Made by a program: the position numbers and the translations under genes. A stretch of DNA of 64,000 bases, taken from assembly GCF_040054535.1 (NCBI RefSeq), contig NC_090796.1, positions 5,879,001-5,943,000 of the forward strand, given 5' to 3'. Below the pieces are notes generated by a model. The model saw nothing but the letters and a program-made list of their open reading frames with translations, was not told the origin of the DNA and did not search any database. Source of the stretch: Antennarius striatus. Lineage: Eukaryota > Chordata > Actinopteri > Lophiiformes > Antennariidae. Shown here piece after piece: positions 44,214 through 63,242 of the stretch; position 1 is the first letter of the stretch, and each line of letters starts with the position of its first letter.

Positions 44214-47200
44214 TCACACTTTGATTTCATCCTCATCATCCATGTAGCTGTAGGACATGTTCTTCTTTGGGCGGTCGAGGATCACCTCTGTATCCATGGT
44301 CTGTTTCCTGGTCTGTCCCGTTAACAGCCCCACGCCATAGTGGCGTGTGAGCACATCTGTAGCGCTCTGGAAGCGCTCACTCTCCATCCCCATCTCCATC
44401 CTCGCTCCGTCAGGAGCCCCCATCACCACGTCAGGTGCTTTTACAGAAAGTCCCCCTCCGTGTACCTCCATGCCGCTGCCCTCCTCCTCTTCCCACTCGG
44501 CCCCATGCGGGCTCTTCCTGCCTCCGAAGTCCTCCCTGAGCAGGGAATCCACGTATGAGATAGTAGCTGAGTCCATCTCTGATCCCTCATTGGTCAGCCT
44601 GCACGCCGACCCCGCCTCCTCCACGTCCCAGACGTGGCAATGCTCCTCCGCGTGGCCGTCGATCAACCCGAACACTTCGCTCATGAGGGAGGGTCCGAGG
44701 TCGAAGGTGAAGGTGTCCAAGGAGGTGAGGGATGGAAGGGAGTCGGAGTAGGCGGTGGCTTTGGGTTCAGAGGTCAGGCGGGTAGATAAGATGGCGTCGG
44801 TGGGGTCAGTCAGTGAACCGCGGTGGATGTTGGGCGAGCAGGAGGTGGGGAGGGAGATGGAGGGCTGCTGACGCTCGACGCGGGACAGACGAGGGAGAGT
44901 GACAAAACCAGACTCCAGACCTGAGGAGGAGACGGAAAGACCAGGAGAAGAAAATCAGTGGGGGGGGGTTGTGTCTTAGTTGTGTTACATCACTAAGGGT
45001 CACTTCTAATTCTGAAGTACGAAACCTGATCTGAGCTGAGACATTTTCTCAATTGTTTAGCCATGTGAAAGTGACTTCCATGACTTCCATCTGCTTATTA
45101 TTTTACATTCAGACCAATGGGGGGGGGGGCGGGGGGATTAACTACTGGGTGAGCTACGCTGACTTTCAACAAGAAAGACGAAGGGACTGCTTTGTCAATT
45201 CATCCATCTGTTTCAACAGGAACTCTTTATTTCATGGCAGAATGATGAAGTGAGGAGGGGATTTCCTATGATCTGTTAGTCTCAATAGAAAATACATTCG
45301 CAGCTATGAAAACAAGTGACTTCATCTGAACCTAACCGCTGATGCTGTCTGGGTGTCTGGAAACCGACGTGGCTCTGATGACTCTGTTGAAACATATTGT
45401 TAAATCAACACTTAATTATTTTATTTAAATTTAGTAAATCAGAACTTTTTTGACAGAAAGTTCACAGGACATCACTTCCAGTCAGTCTGTCTTCAGCATC
45501 CACCACGTGATCCACCCTGAAACTGGTCAGGCTGGTTTCGGGTTAGTAAAGCGTTATAATGTTGAAGTCTGACTTAAACTGAAACTAGTGTTTGATGACG
45601 TGTTTATTTTTATAGTATGGTGTACAACTATCATTACACTCACACCCTTAAATCAGATTATGAGGACATGCTCTTAATATTGCCAACAGGGGGCGGTATA
45701 AACCCATCTCAATGGCCGGACAAAAAGCACCCATTGACTGAGTGCTGACTTGTTCTACTCTGTGAAAACGGACTGTTTGAACCATCTGACAGATGATCTA
45801 ACAAGTTACACACTCACAGTGGTTACCCAAGTGGGTCAAAAGACCAGACCACCTCTTTATTCCAACCGTTCAGGAACTAGAGCCTAGATAACCAAAATAA
45901 ACTGCATGTAATTTCATAGGCAAACAAAAAAGTAAAAAATAAGTATCAATGGAAAAGGTTTATGAAGAATTAATTTTGACTGGATAAAAGGCTGCAGATT
46001 CTCCATTCTGTGCTATTGATAAAGGTAACAGAGCTTTAGTTTGTAGTACAAAAGAGATGTTTAAGTGTTTTTTAATGGAAGGTCTTCCATTAAAATATCG
46101 ACAACACCAAAAACAAACGCATGTTATTCTGATGCATGTAGCAGATCATACAAGATTTCATTAAAAAATCATTAAGGTTCAGAAAAGCCATATTTCAAAG
46201 AATAGAGCTCAGTCATTCTGTGAATTTCTGTGACACAGGGATAATGATGGTGGATTTGGTCACTCAAAATGAAACTGAACTGAAAAGAGAACCTGTAATT
46301 TAAAAAAAGGAAATACTGGTGTAGAGACTTTTATATTTAAGTAGGTTGTATTTGTATATTGTTTCCATGGTAACAAAAAAACAAACAAACATAAAATAAA
46401 AACTCTGAAAATGGTTACATTTTGTTTTGACATTTTTGTATTTCACTTTTTGAAGAGCTTTTGAATCTTTCAGTGGTAAATGAATATATTTTGACCACAT
46501 GCATCAGTCCTCTGTACTGTCTGCTTTGTGTCCAGTAGGTAACACTGAAACAAATTAATTTCAGAATTCAACCTTCTCCTGTGTTTTCTCTGTCATTTGA
46601 CGGAGAGGTCACTGTCAGTCGTGTTACTGCAAGGCATTCTGGGAGCCTCTCAGACAGACGACATCAGAGCTGATGATGATGAATGAAGGTGATTCATGAA
46701 GACATTTGGAGCAGATGTGTCTCCATTAGCGGGTTGAGCTGATGGATGAGCGTCACTGCAGGCCTGCAGCTCTACAACATCTCTGCGTATATAGGAATTT
46801 TTTAAAGCTTGTCAATTAAAGAGAAACAGCTTCTGTCATAATTTGAAGGTGTGAAATGAAGTTTAAAAGCCAGTCATGTGTACCAACACGCTCTGTGGTT
46901 CCTCTCCATTTACACATAGCTGACCGAGTTCAGATATTACTTGTCATGGCAACAAACGGGCATTTGGAGGCTGCAGGAACATCTAATGAAGTTCATCTGG
47001 TGAACCACGTCTGTTTTTAAACAGACTTCAGTTCTAAAGTCAAATCCATTAAGATTTCAGGAGCCTGTGGGAATGCTGTCGTTTGTTGTTGTGTTTCTGG
47101 CCACCTGATAAAAACCAGGTCACGGTGGGTTTATGTGACCTTTCTAAAAACTGCTCTCTGCTGCATCTGGAAATGGACTTGAACCAAACAGTGCAGGCTG

Positions 47201-47815
47201 AAAAACCAAAACAAGCAGCTTAAAGACCATAAAAAAACCCTCTATCGCATAAGGAACGCAGGGAAACTGTTCTCAGTGGGTAATTTGTTGTACTGATGAT
47301 GTTGAACTTAATAATATTAGGTAAAAAATATCTCCACACTCACCGTAAGAGCTCTTCTCTTCCTCTGGTGTGCTTTGAGAACTGGGGAAGAGAACTTTGG
47401 TGGGAGAACTCCCGTTGAGAATGTCCACATCCAGCCTGGGGAGGGAGATGGCGTTCTTGATGATGGGAGAAACGTCAGGAGGCGGTGGCGACAGATCCTT
47501 CGGTCCTTCTCTGGGTCGATTGTCTGAACTCCTCCTGATTTGACGGAACGTCCTGGTGAAGAATGCTCCGATCTTGTTGTCGGGGGAGGAGACAGAATCA
47601 GTTTCCCCGTTATTCCCATTGGCCGTTCCACCGTGGTTGCTGAGGAAGGAGGTATCCCCAAATGCATCGCCACCTCGGCCCACGTGCATGGTATGGCGGA
47701 AGTCGCCCAGAGGGGGGCTGATCATGTCCAACGTGAGGTCGCCTTTATGGCGGCGCTTGCTGTGGGAGTGTGAGACCAGACCTTTAAGGCCTGACAGCTT
47801 TTCCTGGAGATTCAT
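44214..47815 (-). CDS. cdc42ep1: CDC42 effector protein 1 (Borg5/MSE55), 2 coding exons
   Basis: Coding exons 47815-47344 and 44920-44214 on the minus strand join in phase 1 to give 392 aa, close to the human length. The CRIB motif is at residues 32-45 (ISPPLGDFRHTMHV), followed by GRGGDAFGDTSFLSNHGG. Then come the Borg-family blocks ISPIIKNAISLPRLD, SSYGLESGF, and FDLGPSLMSEVFGLID, and the acidic end DDEDEIKV. These proteins bind GTP-CDC42 through the CRIB motif and organise actin and septins. The first Met is chosen because no in-frame ATG lies upstream before a stop in the joined 5' exon. The middle region (residues 58-105) is poorly conserved. The intron 44921-47343 shows no gene but holds a G-run (about 45120-45137) and a CTCF-like site. 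Confidence 0.9.
45683..45696 (+). promoter_or_regulatory. CTCF-binding motif candidate
   Basis: CCAACAGGGGGCGG fits the CTCF core closely. It lies in the cdc42ep1 intron with the same orientation as the 30944 site, so the two bracket sh3bp1 in tandem orientation. Confidence 0.45.
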
Positions 47816-47840
47816 GTTCAAAAGTAGTGACTCAATATTT

Positions 47841-54401
<6,561 letters not shown>

Positions 54402-54700
54402 CTGAGGAAACTGCGACAGCAATAAATGAGATCCTGGTTAAATCCAACAGTTCATTCTCCAAAAGACGTTTTATCACGGACGGGTCGGTCAATGAGGTCC
54501 GGTGGAGCGGCCGGACTGTCCCGCTGGAGCGCTGGGTGTGTGGAGCGGCGCCGCGCGCAGGAGGAGGAAAGGGGCGGGCACTCATCAAATACCAGCGAAA
54601 CCATGAGAGGGCCCCGCCGCAGGTCCCACACACAGCCTGGCTGCAGCGTGAGGTCGGCCTGCGTGACAAGTGACCTGTCAACACAATCTGAAAACGGACG
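54402..54700 (-). promoter_or_regulatory. cdc42ep1 non-coding first exon and promoter
   Basis: The minus strand carries a strong donor (CCTCAG then GTGAGT) at 54402/54401. Upstream to about 54620 the sequence is GC- and CpG-rich (for example GGCGCCGCGCGC, read on plus near 54547) and contains a GGGCGGG GC box near 54571, fitting a CpG-type promoter. Joined to 47840, the exon gives an in-frame stop before the chosen ATG. A five-codon upstream ORF (MNCWI) is present. The true transcription start is unknown. Confidence 0.5.
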
Positions 54701-54766
54701 TCAGGCTCCGGGACAGTGAGACGGGACAGAGGTGTTCGACATGGAGCCCACACTGTCTGAGGACCC

Positions 54767-54892
<126 letters not shown>

Positions 54893-56192
54893 ATATTAAT
54901 AACTGATGTCAACCCAGCCAAGCAGCCCCTCTGCTAAACTCAGCTATGCTAATTATTGCTGTAGTCATTAATTTATTTATTTTTAATTGGAAAGCATCAT
55001 TAAGGTGGAATGTTCATGTCATTTACTTCTCTGCATGAAATTCAATTCTTATATCTCAAAATAAATAGACCTAATAATAAATTTAACTTCCTCCTGTAAA
55101 TCACTTCAAGTTTAAGTGAGTTTACTTTGTTTTACTTAGTTTTGAGCTCGAAAACTGCCCAGTGGAGAATTTGTTGGATGAGTCCCTTGAAATCCTGTAA
55201 TAAATGTACGACATCCTGCTCATGTTGTGATGATTCAACACAAGAATCCAGATTTAGAGTTGTGTTTAGTGAGTCACTTGACAAATGGAACAAAATCCAC
55301 AGTCTGACATTTCCACATGAGGGAAGTTGATTTTCCTTCATTCAGATCTACTCTGAAGCTTAGGGTGACGTAAGAAAGAGTTTTTCATGAAAATCTCAAC
55401 AGTTTGTTACGACTGACTGCTGCATAGTTTCATTCAGAATCCATCACATGTGCAGCTCCGTAAAGCGTACATGCCATCGGTCCCAAGCTGTCCAACAGGA
55501 AAACAGAGCCTTATCAACAGGAACAGAAGCATCCTCACCCTGTCCTCAAAGATTCTGGCAGGTCTGTCTGTCATTAAACGTCTGAGGGGGCCTGCCAGGG
55601 TACACCGCCACCAATCACATGGACGCCACATGTCACCCCTCATCGCTGCAGCGCTTACACACATACACACACTCATGAGTTCACACGTAGGCAGGCGGAA
55701 GAAACACAATCACAAACACAATCAGGAAAACCGCCGTCTTTCATTGTGTCAGACAACGCCCTTCCTCATCTCATTGAGCAGAAAAAAATAGTATTTTGAA
55801 GTTGTTGCTTTATCAAATATGCAGCATTATAGCTGTTGTTTGTTAATATCTTGCTCAATTTACCCGTGAACACACATGTGTTTGTTTCTCATATGGCTTT
55901 ATTGCTTGATTTTGTCTGTTCCATTTGAAAGGCTATTATTGGGCTGCTGGTTCTTGCTGCTGATTGGTCCATTTGTGGGCCTACTGGTATGTCTGTCATC
56001 CATTTAGGATCTACTTATGAAGACTGTCTCAAGAGTCAATCATTGTTTATCCACATAATAATTAAAGGAGCAGATGATTCACAGTTTATTTAGTGACAAA
56101 GGAGTCAAATGTTATTAAAGTACAGATACTGTTTAATCTTCACCGTTAATCTGTGTAAACAGCCCCGGGGAGCATTTTAAGGGTTAGATTAC

Positions 56193-56193
<1 letters not shown>

Positions 56194-56256
<63 letters not shown>

Positions 56257-56362
56257 CGTGCGTGTGTGCATTCCATGCCCATGCGTATCAAGCAGCGTGT
56301 CTGTATTTGGTCTGTCTTGTCTCGAGCTGCCAGCTACACACACACACACACACACACACACC

Positions 56363-56426
<64 letters not shown>
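56194..56426. repeat. (GT)n and (CA)n tracts in inverted arrangement
   Basis: A GT tract (56194-56269, with some GC steps) is followed by about 66 bp of unique sequence, then a CA tract (56336-56426, one interruption). The arms are complementary and could fold as a long hairpin. Confidence 0.95.
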
Positions 56427-56427
<1 letters not shown>

Positions 56428-59337
56428 CTTTGGCATTGACGACTGGCACGTTGCTCCACCTTCACTGCATCTCCGACAGACATTCATTCAACACAGCCAG
56501 CAAACAGGCCTCACACCATGTTGTGTGGATTCACAAGGTGACATTCATGAATTATGTTTGTTGACCAAATGCCCAGGGCCTTTTGGCACCGCTGGAAAAT
56601 AAATTCCGTCAGAAAGGAAGGGCTTTTTCTCGCAGTACTTTAAATAAGGTTTTGTTCTACAAGCTATCAGTCATGATAATGACTAGCTAATACCCTGGAA
56701 TAGAAACAGCTGCCACACTAGAAAGATATAATGTCCTGGTGAAGGAATAAAGCTGGTGACATTTTATATTTGCTCCTAAAAGTGGCTCTGAGCTAATAAA
56801 TACAGTATTTGTAGAGCCAAATCCTGGTTGAGCCCATCTCTCTGTGTCAGCAGACAACCTCCCCTACTGTCCAAAAAGCTATTAAAAAGCACTGTTCAGA
56901 CACGCCAAAGTACTGAGTGATGTGTTGCTTCATTGGAATAAACATACAAAATGAGCCAGTCCCATATACAGTCCTGTTGTGCAGCTGTAAATCCTCACTG
57001 GAGTACCACAAGAATAGAAAATAATTCATGACAAATAAACAGTTTACTCCTTTTTAATCCTTTGTGAATATTTTTTTAAATAAAAACAACCGTTCCAGGA
57101 TGTGTCGCAACATGATCCAGGCTTTTTATTTAAGAATTAAATTATACTTCCTTCAATATTATTTTAAGATTACAGGGAGAGAGCTGCCAGTAGAGGAGGA
57201 AAGGTTCCGTTCTCACGGAGTATTCTGATGGTTGAAATAGAACTATTAGTCATACACGTGAGATACTCTTATCAGTATATTGTGTTAATAATGGAAACAT
57301 AGCTGTGTAATGTGAAATCATAGTCATACTGATTAAACACACGGCTCTGCAGTTTCTTTCATCTGTAGGGAGTGTTTTAATCTCTTTGGCAGCAGAAACC
57401 AGTGTAGCCTACAAACCACTGGTATCCAACATTGCAAGTTATTCCACAACATCTTTTACTTATTGTAGATTTTTCAGATGTTTCCTTGTACCCTTTTGAC
57501 CTTAACTTAATGATTAGCTCAATCTGACCTTGTGCCTAGAATACATTTGGATACCTGAGTCATTACAGTGACAAAGAAATGCTTTCAGGGTTGTCTTGTC
57601 TGTATTTCAAGTGTTGACACACCGTCCTGTTATTACCGTAATGTACTGTTTATTTTCACTTTGGCTTGACTATTTTGTTGAATTATGTGCGATATATGTA
57701 ATTCATTTCTTTTGAATACTTTATCAGTGTTATCTTAGTTGATATGTTATCTGCAAGGATTTCAGCTCTTTTCGATAGTCCACTCGTACGTATAGTGTTC
57801 TCATGTCGTACGTATCCCACTGCGTGTCCACTCTCCTCCTATAAGCCACACTGTAATTCATGTGTGAGCCCTGACATCACAATGGATTTGTTCCTGCATT
57901 AAATCTGCATCTGTTGCATGTCTTGCTTTCCAGGCCGCTCTGCTTCATGCTTTTATAGGACTTTTTTTTAACAGCTCAGTTCCCAAGCATCTCTCTCCTA
58001 TCACACTTTCAGTTCTTTTGCACAATCGAAAATCCTCCTGTCCATCTCCGTCTTCCTGATTTACCCCTCTTCTCTCATCCCCCTTGCTCCTTCCCAAGAT
58101 AAACAACCTCTGTTCTGAGGGCTGTCAGCTATTTGTTCAAACAAAAAAACCCACAAGTTTTTGGATCTTGTTCAGTTCTTGTTCCCAGAAGGGAGGAAAG
58201 ATTACAAGTCGAGTGTTTTTTTCACAATCCCTCCCTCTGTTTTTTTGTTTTCTTTGCTACTTTCTTCTTCCAACTCTCTCACGGTTTGCGCATATCTCAC
58301 TTGACACATAGTGATATGTGAATTTTGACACATTGCCACCAGTATACTTGAATTTATGTACCTTCTATTGCAACCACTTTGACCATAGAGTTGTCAAGTT
58401 CATTTCTTGCTTGTCAGACACTGATTTTCTGTCAGGAACTGTCGTCACTCTCCTCTGATGAACACACACGGGGAAACCAAACACTTGAGCAGGCTGGGTC
58501 ACACTTAACTGACTCTGTGGCTAAACACTCCCAATTTGGCATGAGCGATATGGTTGAGTTGTTTGAAAAAGATTTTTTCAGTTTAATGATCTTTTTGAAG
58601 ACAAGGATGCATGTAAGAGTGTGTTTGTGCCTCGTGTTTGTAGCGGGAGTCCGTATTTTGTTTTGCGGCGAGATAAAATCAACAACATTCTAAGTATTCT
58701 TCTGGTTTAGGTTCACACAGTTTCTTTGTGTGATCTGCAGAGTCGCAGTGGCAAATTATAATAAATTCAACATGTTTTTTTTTCTTTTTACCACACAGTC
58801 TCTTTTCTTTGCTTCTTTTAACTCACTGTTTATTTTATTATCTCAAAAGTCTTCATTCATTATGTGTGTTGTCCAAGAAACACCACTAAGCTCAGCTACA
58901 TCCACAACCGGTGATTGTACTGACAGAAAAAGATGCGTTTCATTTCATACCCTGAAGACTCCTTGTGTGTAACCTGCTGGTGACACATGCTGTGATCTGT
59001 TTCTTTCTTTTCAAATCATAGTACTGCACACATAAGTAAACACATACATCACAAAAAGCTGGATGGAAAATAATTCCATCTCATTTCTGCATTAGGTTTA
59101 TGGGCACATATGTTATTTATCAACCATTTGCAATATCCAGATGAAGCAAAACAGTTTAAATGACTGAATACAGCAGATTCTATAATCTGTAAAGAGTGTG
59201 GACCTTGTTTTCTTTCCCGTAAAATATTTAACCCCCTCTAACCTTTATAAAACAGCTGCATCATAGGGAGGCGATTGGCAACAAGCATCACTTTGAGGTT
59301 CCACTTTAGCCTTTGAGCTGCTTCTTTGGCCTTAGCT

Positions 59338-59494
<157 letters not shown>

Positions 59495-60049
59495 CTTGAT
59501 GCCTCAGTGAGTTCTTCCAGGGCTTGGCTGGAGGAGATGACATTCAGCCCTGAACTTGTCAGATGGAGTATGCAAATAACGTGTTGTGTGATGTAGCTGC
59601 TGGTGTGACTCACAGCCCATTGGTCAGAAACAAGGAGAAATGTTTTCCTCAAATCCTTGAGCAATCAAAGCAGAATCATTTGTCCTGGTTATTTATAAAA
59701 TAAATAGACAGCAGGAGGAGAGGGAAGTGTGGTCTTGAAAATCGTCCTCTGAACAGTGACATACTTTTGTAATTTGGCGAGTAAAGGATGTTGACGCGGA
59801 TACGTAGCTTTAGCTCTGATACTTTAGCACACAATGAAGACAAATAGCAGGATTCTTGTTCCAAAAGCATCGTGTTGAGGCAAGTCAAGGAACTGTACAC
59901 CCATCCATCCATTCATCCATCAGCTGCTCCATGGATGTCTCTCTCATGGGCTACTGTGATCCTGTAATGTGAGCGTTTTCGTAAATTTTAATCACACATA
60001 TTCAAAATTGATGGGGATGGAAAATTGTCCAAATTCTCCCCGGTAAGAA

Positions 60050-60355
60050 TGGATATACAGTCTTTCCAGGGTCTTCTGCGTGGGTTCTCTCCAGGTTTTT
60101 TGGTTTCCTCCTACCTCCAAAAACATGCAGCTTACGTGAATTGGTCTCACCAAACTGTCTTTATGAATAAGTGTGAGCTTGTTTGTTTGCTTGTTTTTTA
60201 TATGACCCTGCGATGAACAGGCATCAACCGGGGTCTTTGCCCATCGCCAGCAGAGATAGGCTCCAACAAAACTGTGACCTGCAAGACAGATAAGCAGCTG
60301 CAGACAAGACGATCACAATCGTCTCGTGTACAAGAAAATGGATGGATGGATGAAT
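60050..60355 (+). mobile_element. Degraded teleost SINE body and tail
   Basis: Contains TGCGTGGGTTCTCTCCAGG, CTTCCTACC-like and AAACATGCAGCTTACGTGAA blocks. These are followed by a CCTGCGATGAACAGGCATC segment, a GATAGGCTCCAACA segment, and an ATGGATGGATGGATGAAT tail. These blocks appear in this order in a very common fish repeat. The tRNA-like head is missing. Confidence 0.65.
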
Positions 60356-62531
60356 AATTGTCAACTATTAGAATGCATGCTTGCTGACATAAAGACAAAT
60401 AGAAGAAACAAATGCTACTCAGTGCTGAACCTGCCACCATCTTTGTATTAACTGCGAGACAGGGAACAATGTGTCACGATTATTTGAAAAGAAGATGACA
60501 GGAGAAGGAACAGGAAGGGTTGTGGCTTGTAGGTGGGGCTGACAACCAACAAGATGACAATGGATGAGGATGGGTTTGTGGAAGATAAAATGAGGGAAGC
60601 AGAGACTGAAGTGAGGAGTAGGTGGAGTGTTTCACAGGCAGAACGTGGAGATGTCTTTACAGGAAATTACAAGCAAATGCCTGTCAGTCATGTTACATTC
60701 ATTTCCAACAGCACCGGCCCAAGAAATGAAACCAATTACTGAAGGAAACTATACAAAAAAAGAGAAACTTTATAAGAAATGACTGCCGAGCCAGCTGTGA
60801 CAGGTAATGCATTCATTCAAGACTAGACACATTTTCAGTCAATGAACAACAGCCATTTGACATTACAAGCGATTGGAAAAAGATTTCCTTGCAAACCTTT
60901 AACCCCATGAGGAAGCTGTGTAAAGTGTGTGTATTTAATGAAGTAGTTGTGCTTTTGGTGAGCTTTATTATGTTGCCTTTTCTTGATATGTAAGTTAAGC
61001 TAAATCGGGGTTATCTGACCATTCTGCATAACATTAAATTGCACAATGAGATTAACCAAAGTTAAATCTGACTCTTTCCTCATTGGTAAAGACAGAAATA
61101 TATATTGCAGCTTCGAGAATTAGAACAAGGATTGAGTACCAGTTAGTAAATTTGGTTTCTGCTGCAGGATCTGTTCCCTTGAGACGAGACTGGTTTAAAT
61201 TAGGCCCCTCTAACCTTCAGTGGCCCGTCCACTAATTTGATTCCTAGAATAACAGCAGCTACTGTGTTTTTCAGGAGTCTGGAACCAAATGTCTGTCTAG
61301 GGAGTCTGCAGTGGACACAGGTGCTGGCTTTCTCTCTCCCACCCTGTCTTCTCCAGGATTTTAGTTGATTTATGTGTTCAGGAGGGACTGTTTTACTATT
61401 TTACTGAAAAAATCCCAAATGTCTTGTTTCCATCAAGTGTGTTTCCTGTACCAATCGCTGCTCTCCAGCCTGTCTGTGGATTTGGCAGCATGTTTGGTCC
61501 ATGTGTGCTCATGAGGATGTGAGTACTGTTTGGTATATATATATATAAATATATGCTATAAATTCACACATGAGTACATGTCTCCCATTTGAACCATTTC
61601 AACCATAACCAGTACTTTCTGCAATTTTGCCTTCAAAATAGAAACCAGACTTTCAGTTTTGTTCAAGGCATGAAATTATGTTTTTGCGTGGAAAACATAG
61701 ATATAGTTAGTTACACCAAACTATATTCATATTATCCAATCAGATTTTTCATTACTATCTTAGTAATAATAGTTATAACACAAACACAAATACATGGATC
61801 CATACCTCCGGACTAACAGCAGATGAATATGGTACATGTGGTGGTAAACCATAGAGCTAATGTTGACATAAAGGCACTCAGATTGGGCTGCAGCCTGGCT
61901 CGCCTGATAACAACTGGGTCGCTGATAAATTGCATGAGATTGAAAACTAACATAAGCACTGGAGAGTAATGCCTGAACATCTAATCTCACTCCAAACAGA
62001 AGCCCTTCAGTAACTCACCGTTAAAACGCATGTGTAAGTGGTTCAGGGTTAAAATAGAGGTTAAACATTTTGGAAATATTCAATACTCATTGATGCACTT
62101 TGTTTGACAGAGATGAGAAGATCAATGTCATTCACATGTCTGTTAAACTAATGTGAAGCTAGAGGCTATAATTAAAGCTTTTCATTAGACCTGAGAGAGG
62201 CAACCAAAATAAAGTAAATTAAAAGCCAACAGCACGCCTAAAACTAATTTATTCATCAAGATTATTTGATTAATTCATAAAAAAAAGTCAGAGAGAGACT
62301 CTAAGACAGTACTTAAATAAATGATACAACAAATAATCAGATAGAGAACCCCCCTTAAAACTCAGATTATCACTTTTTTACACACTTTTTTATAAAAAAA
62401 TTTACAGTCTACCTACATACTCTATTTTTCAGGCTTCATGCTAAGCTAACTGGACACTGTTGGTATGTTAATGTTAGTACAGTATATAAACAAGCTAATT
62501 CCCCAAAATGTCATTTGTATTTTCAGTTTTT

Positions 62532-62610
62532 CAGGGGCAGCATAGTGGTGCAGCGGGTGGTGCTGTCGCCTCACAGCAATTTGGTTCTAGGTTCGAATCC
62601 TGATGATGTT
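62532..62610 (+). mobile_element. tRNA-derived SINE head
   Basis: GGGGCAGCATAGTGGTGCAG is followed by GCTGTCGCCTCACAGCAA. A Pol III A box (TGGTGCAGCGG, 62546-62556) and a perfect B box (GGTTCGAATCC, 62590-62600) are present. It is the head of the common fish SINE family, truncated shortly after the B box. Confidence 0.75.
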
Positions 62611-63070
62611 AACAAGATCGGATGGTACAAGCAGACAAACCGTCGCGCACCTGGTGTTACCAGGGAACTGTGTGCTGTTTTCAGGTCCAACTGTGATGTT
62701 TGAACACACAAACACTTACAACACATTGTGGAATTTATCTTTGAGAATTATACAAAGAAAAACAAGGGATATTCACTATTTGAATCTAAGCTGCTGAAAA
62801 AAAAAGTGGTCATATTTCAGCTATGCAACCAAACCAAAAAATGTGAATAATTTATTTTCCCCACCAAAAAACCAACATGCTGTTAGAGCAATCACATTAT
62901 TTTTGATATAATGTAAACCAAACTATCTGTTGGAAAATCCCCACCAGTTTTGGTTTAGCTCTTTGTACACCAAACTCCACCCATCGGCCGTCTCCTCCTG
63001 CTGGTCCTGACCCCGTCGCTCCAACCACTCCACAATCCCAAGCAGAGCAATGCACACACTTTAGATGTAC

Positions 63071-63242
63071 CTATCTTGCATTTGTCAAACTGGGATGTGA
63101 TGCTGATTAGCTTCCTGGTAGAACCGCTACCACCCACTCCCAGAGCCGATGTGGGGTTCCTCCTGGTGGGCCCGACGGCCGATGGAGAGCTGTAGCCGCT
63201 GCTGTTTGTTTGCCCTGTGTCCTTATTTCCGTGAATTCTGGC
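63071..63242 (-). other. Possible internal exon of an unidentified gene
   Basis: On the minus strand an acceptor (CTCTTCCTGTCAG, ending 63243) is followed by an open 57-codon frame rich in Ser, Gly, Thr and Arg (SSGYSSPSAVGPTRRNPTSA, then STRKLISITSQFDKCK). It ends at a donor-like GTACAT. Codon choice looks coding and GC content exceeds the flanks. I do not recognise the protein; it resembles a disordered linker of a large signalling or scaffold protein. The remaining exons would lie beyond 64000 or be unrecognised. Confidence 0.4.

Noticed and set aside
44340-44751. Plus-strand frames over cdc42ep1 exon 2
   Set aside because: They are shadows of the real minus-strand coding sequence.
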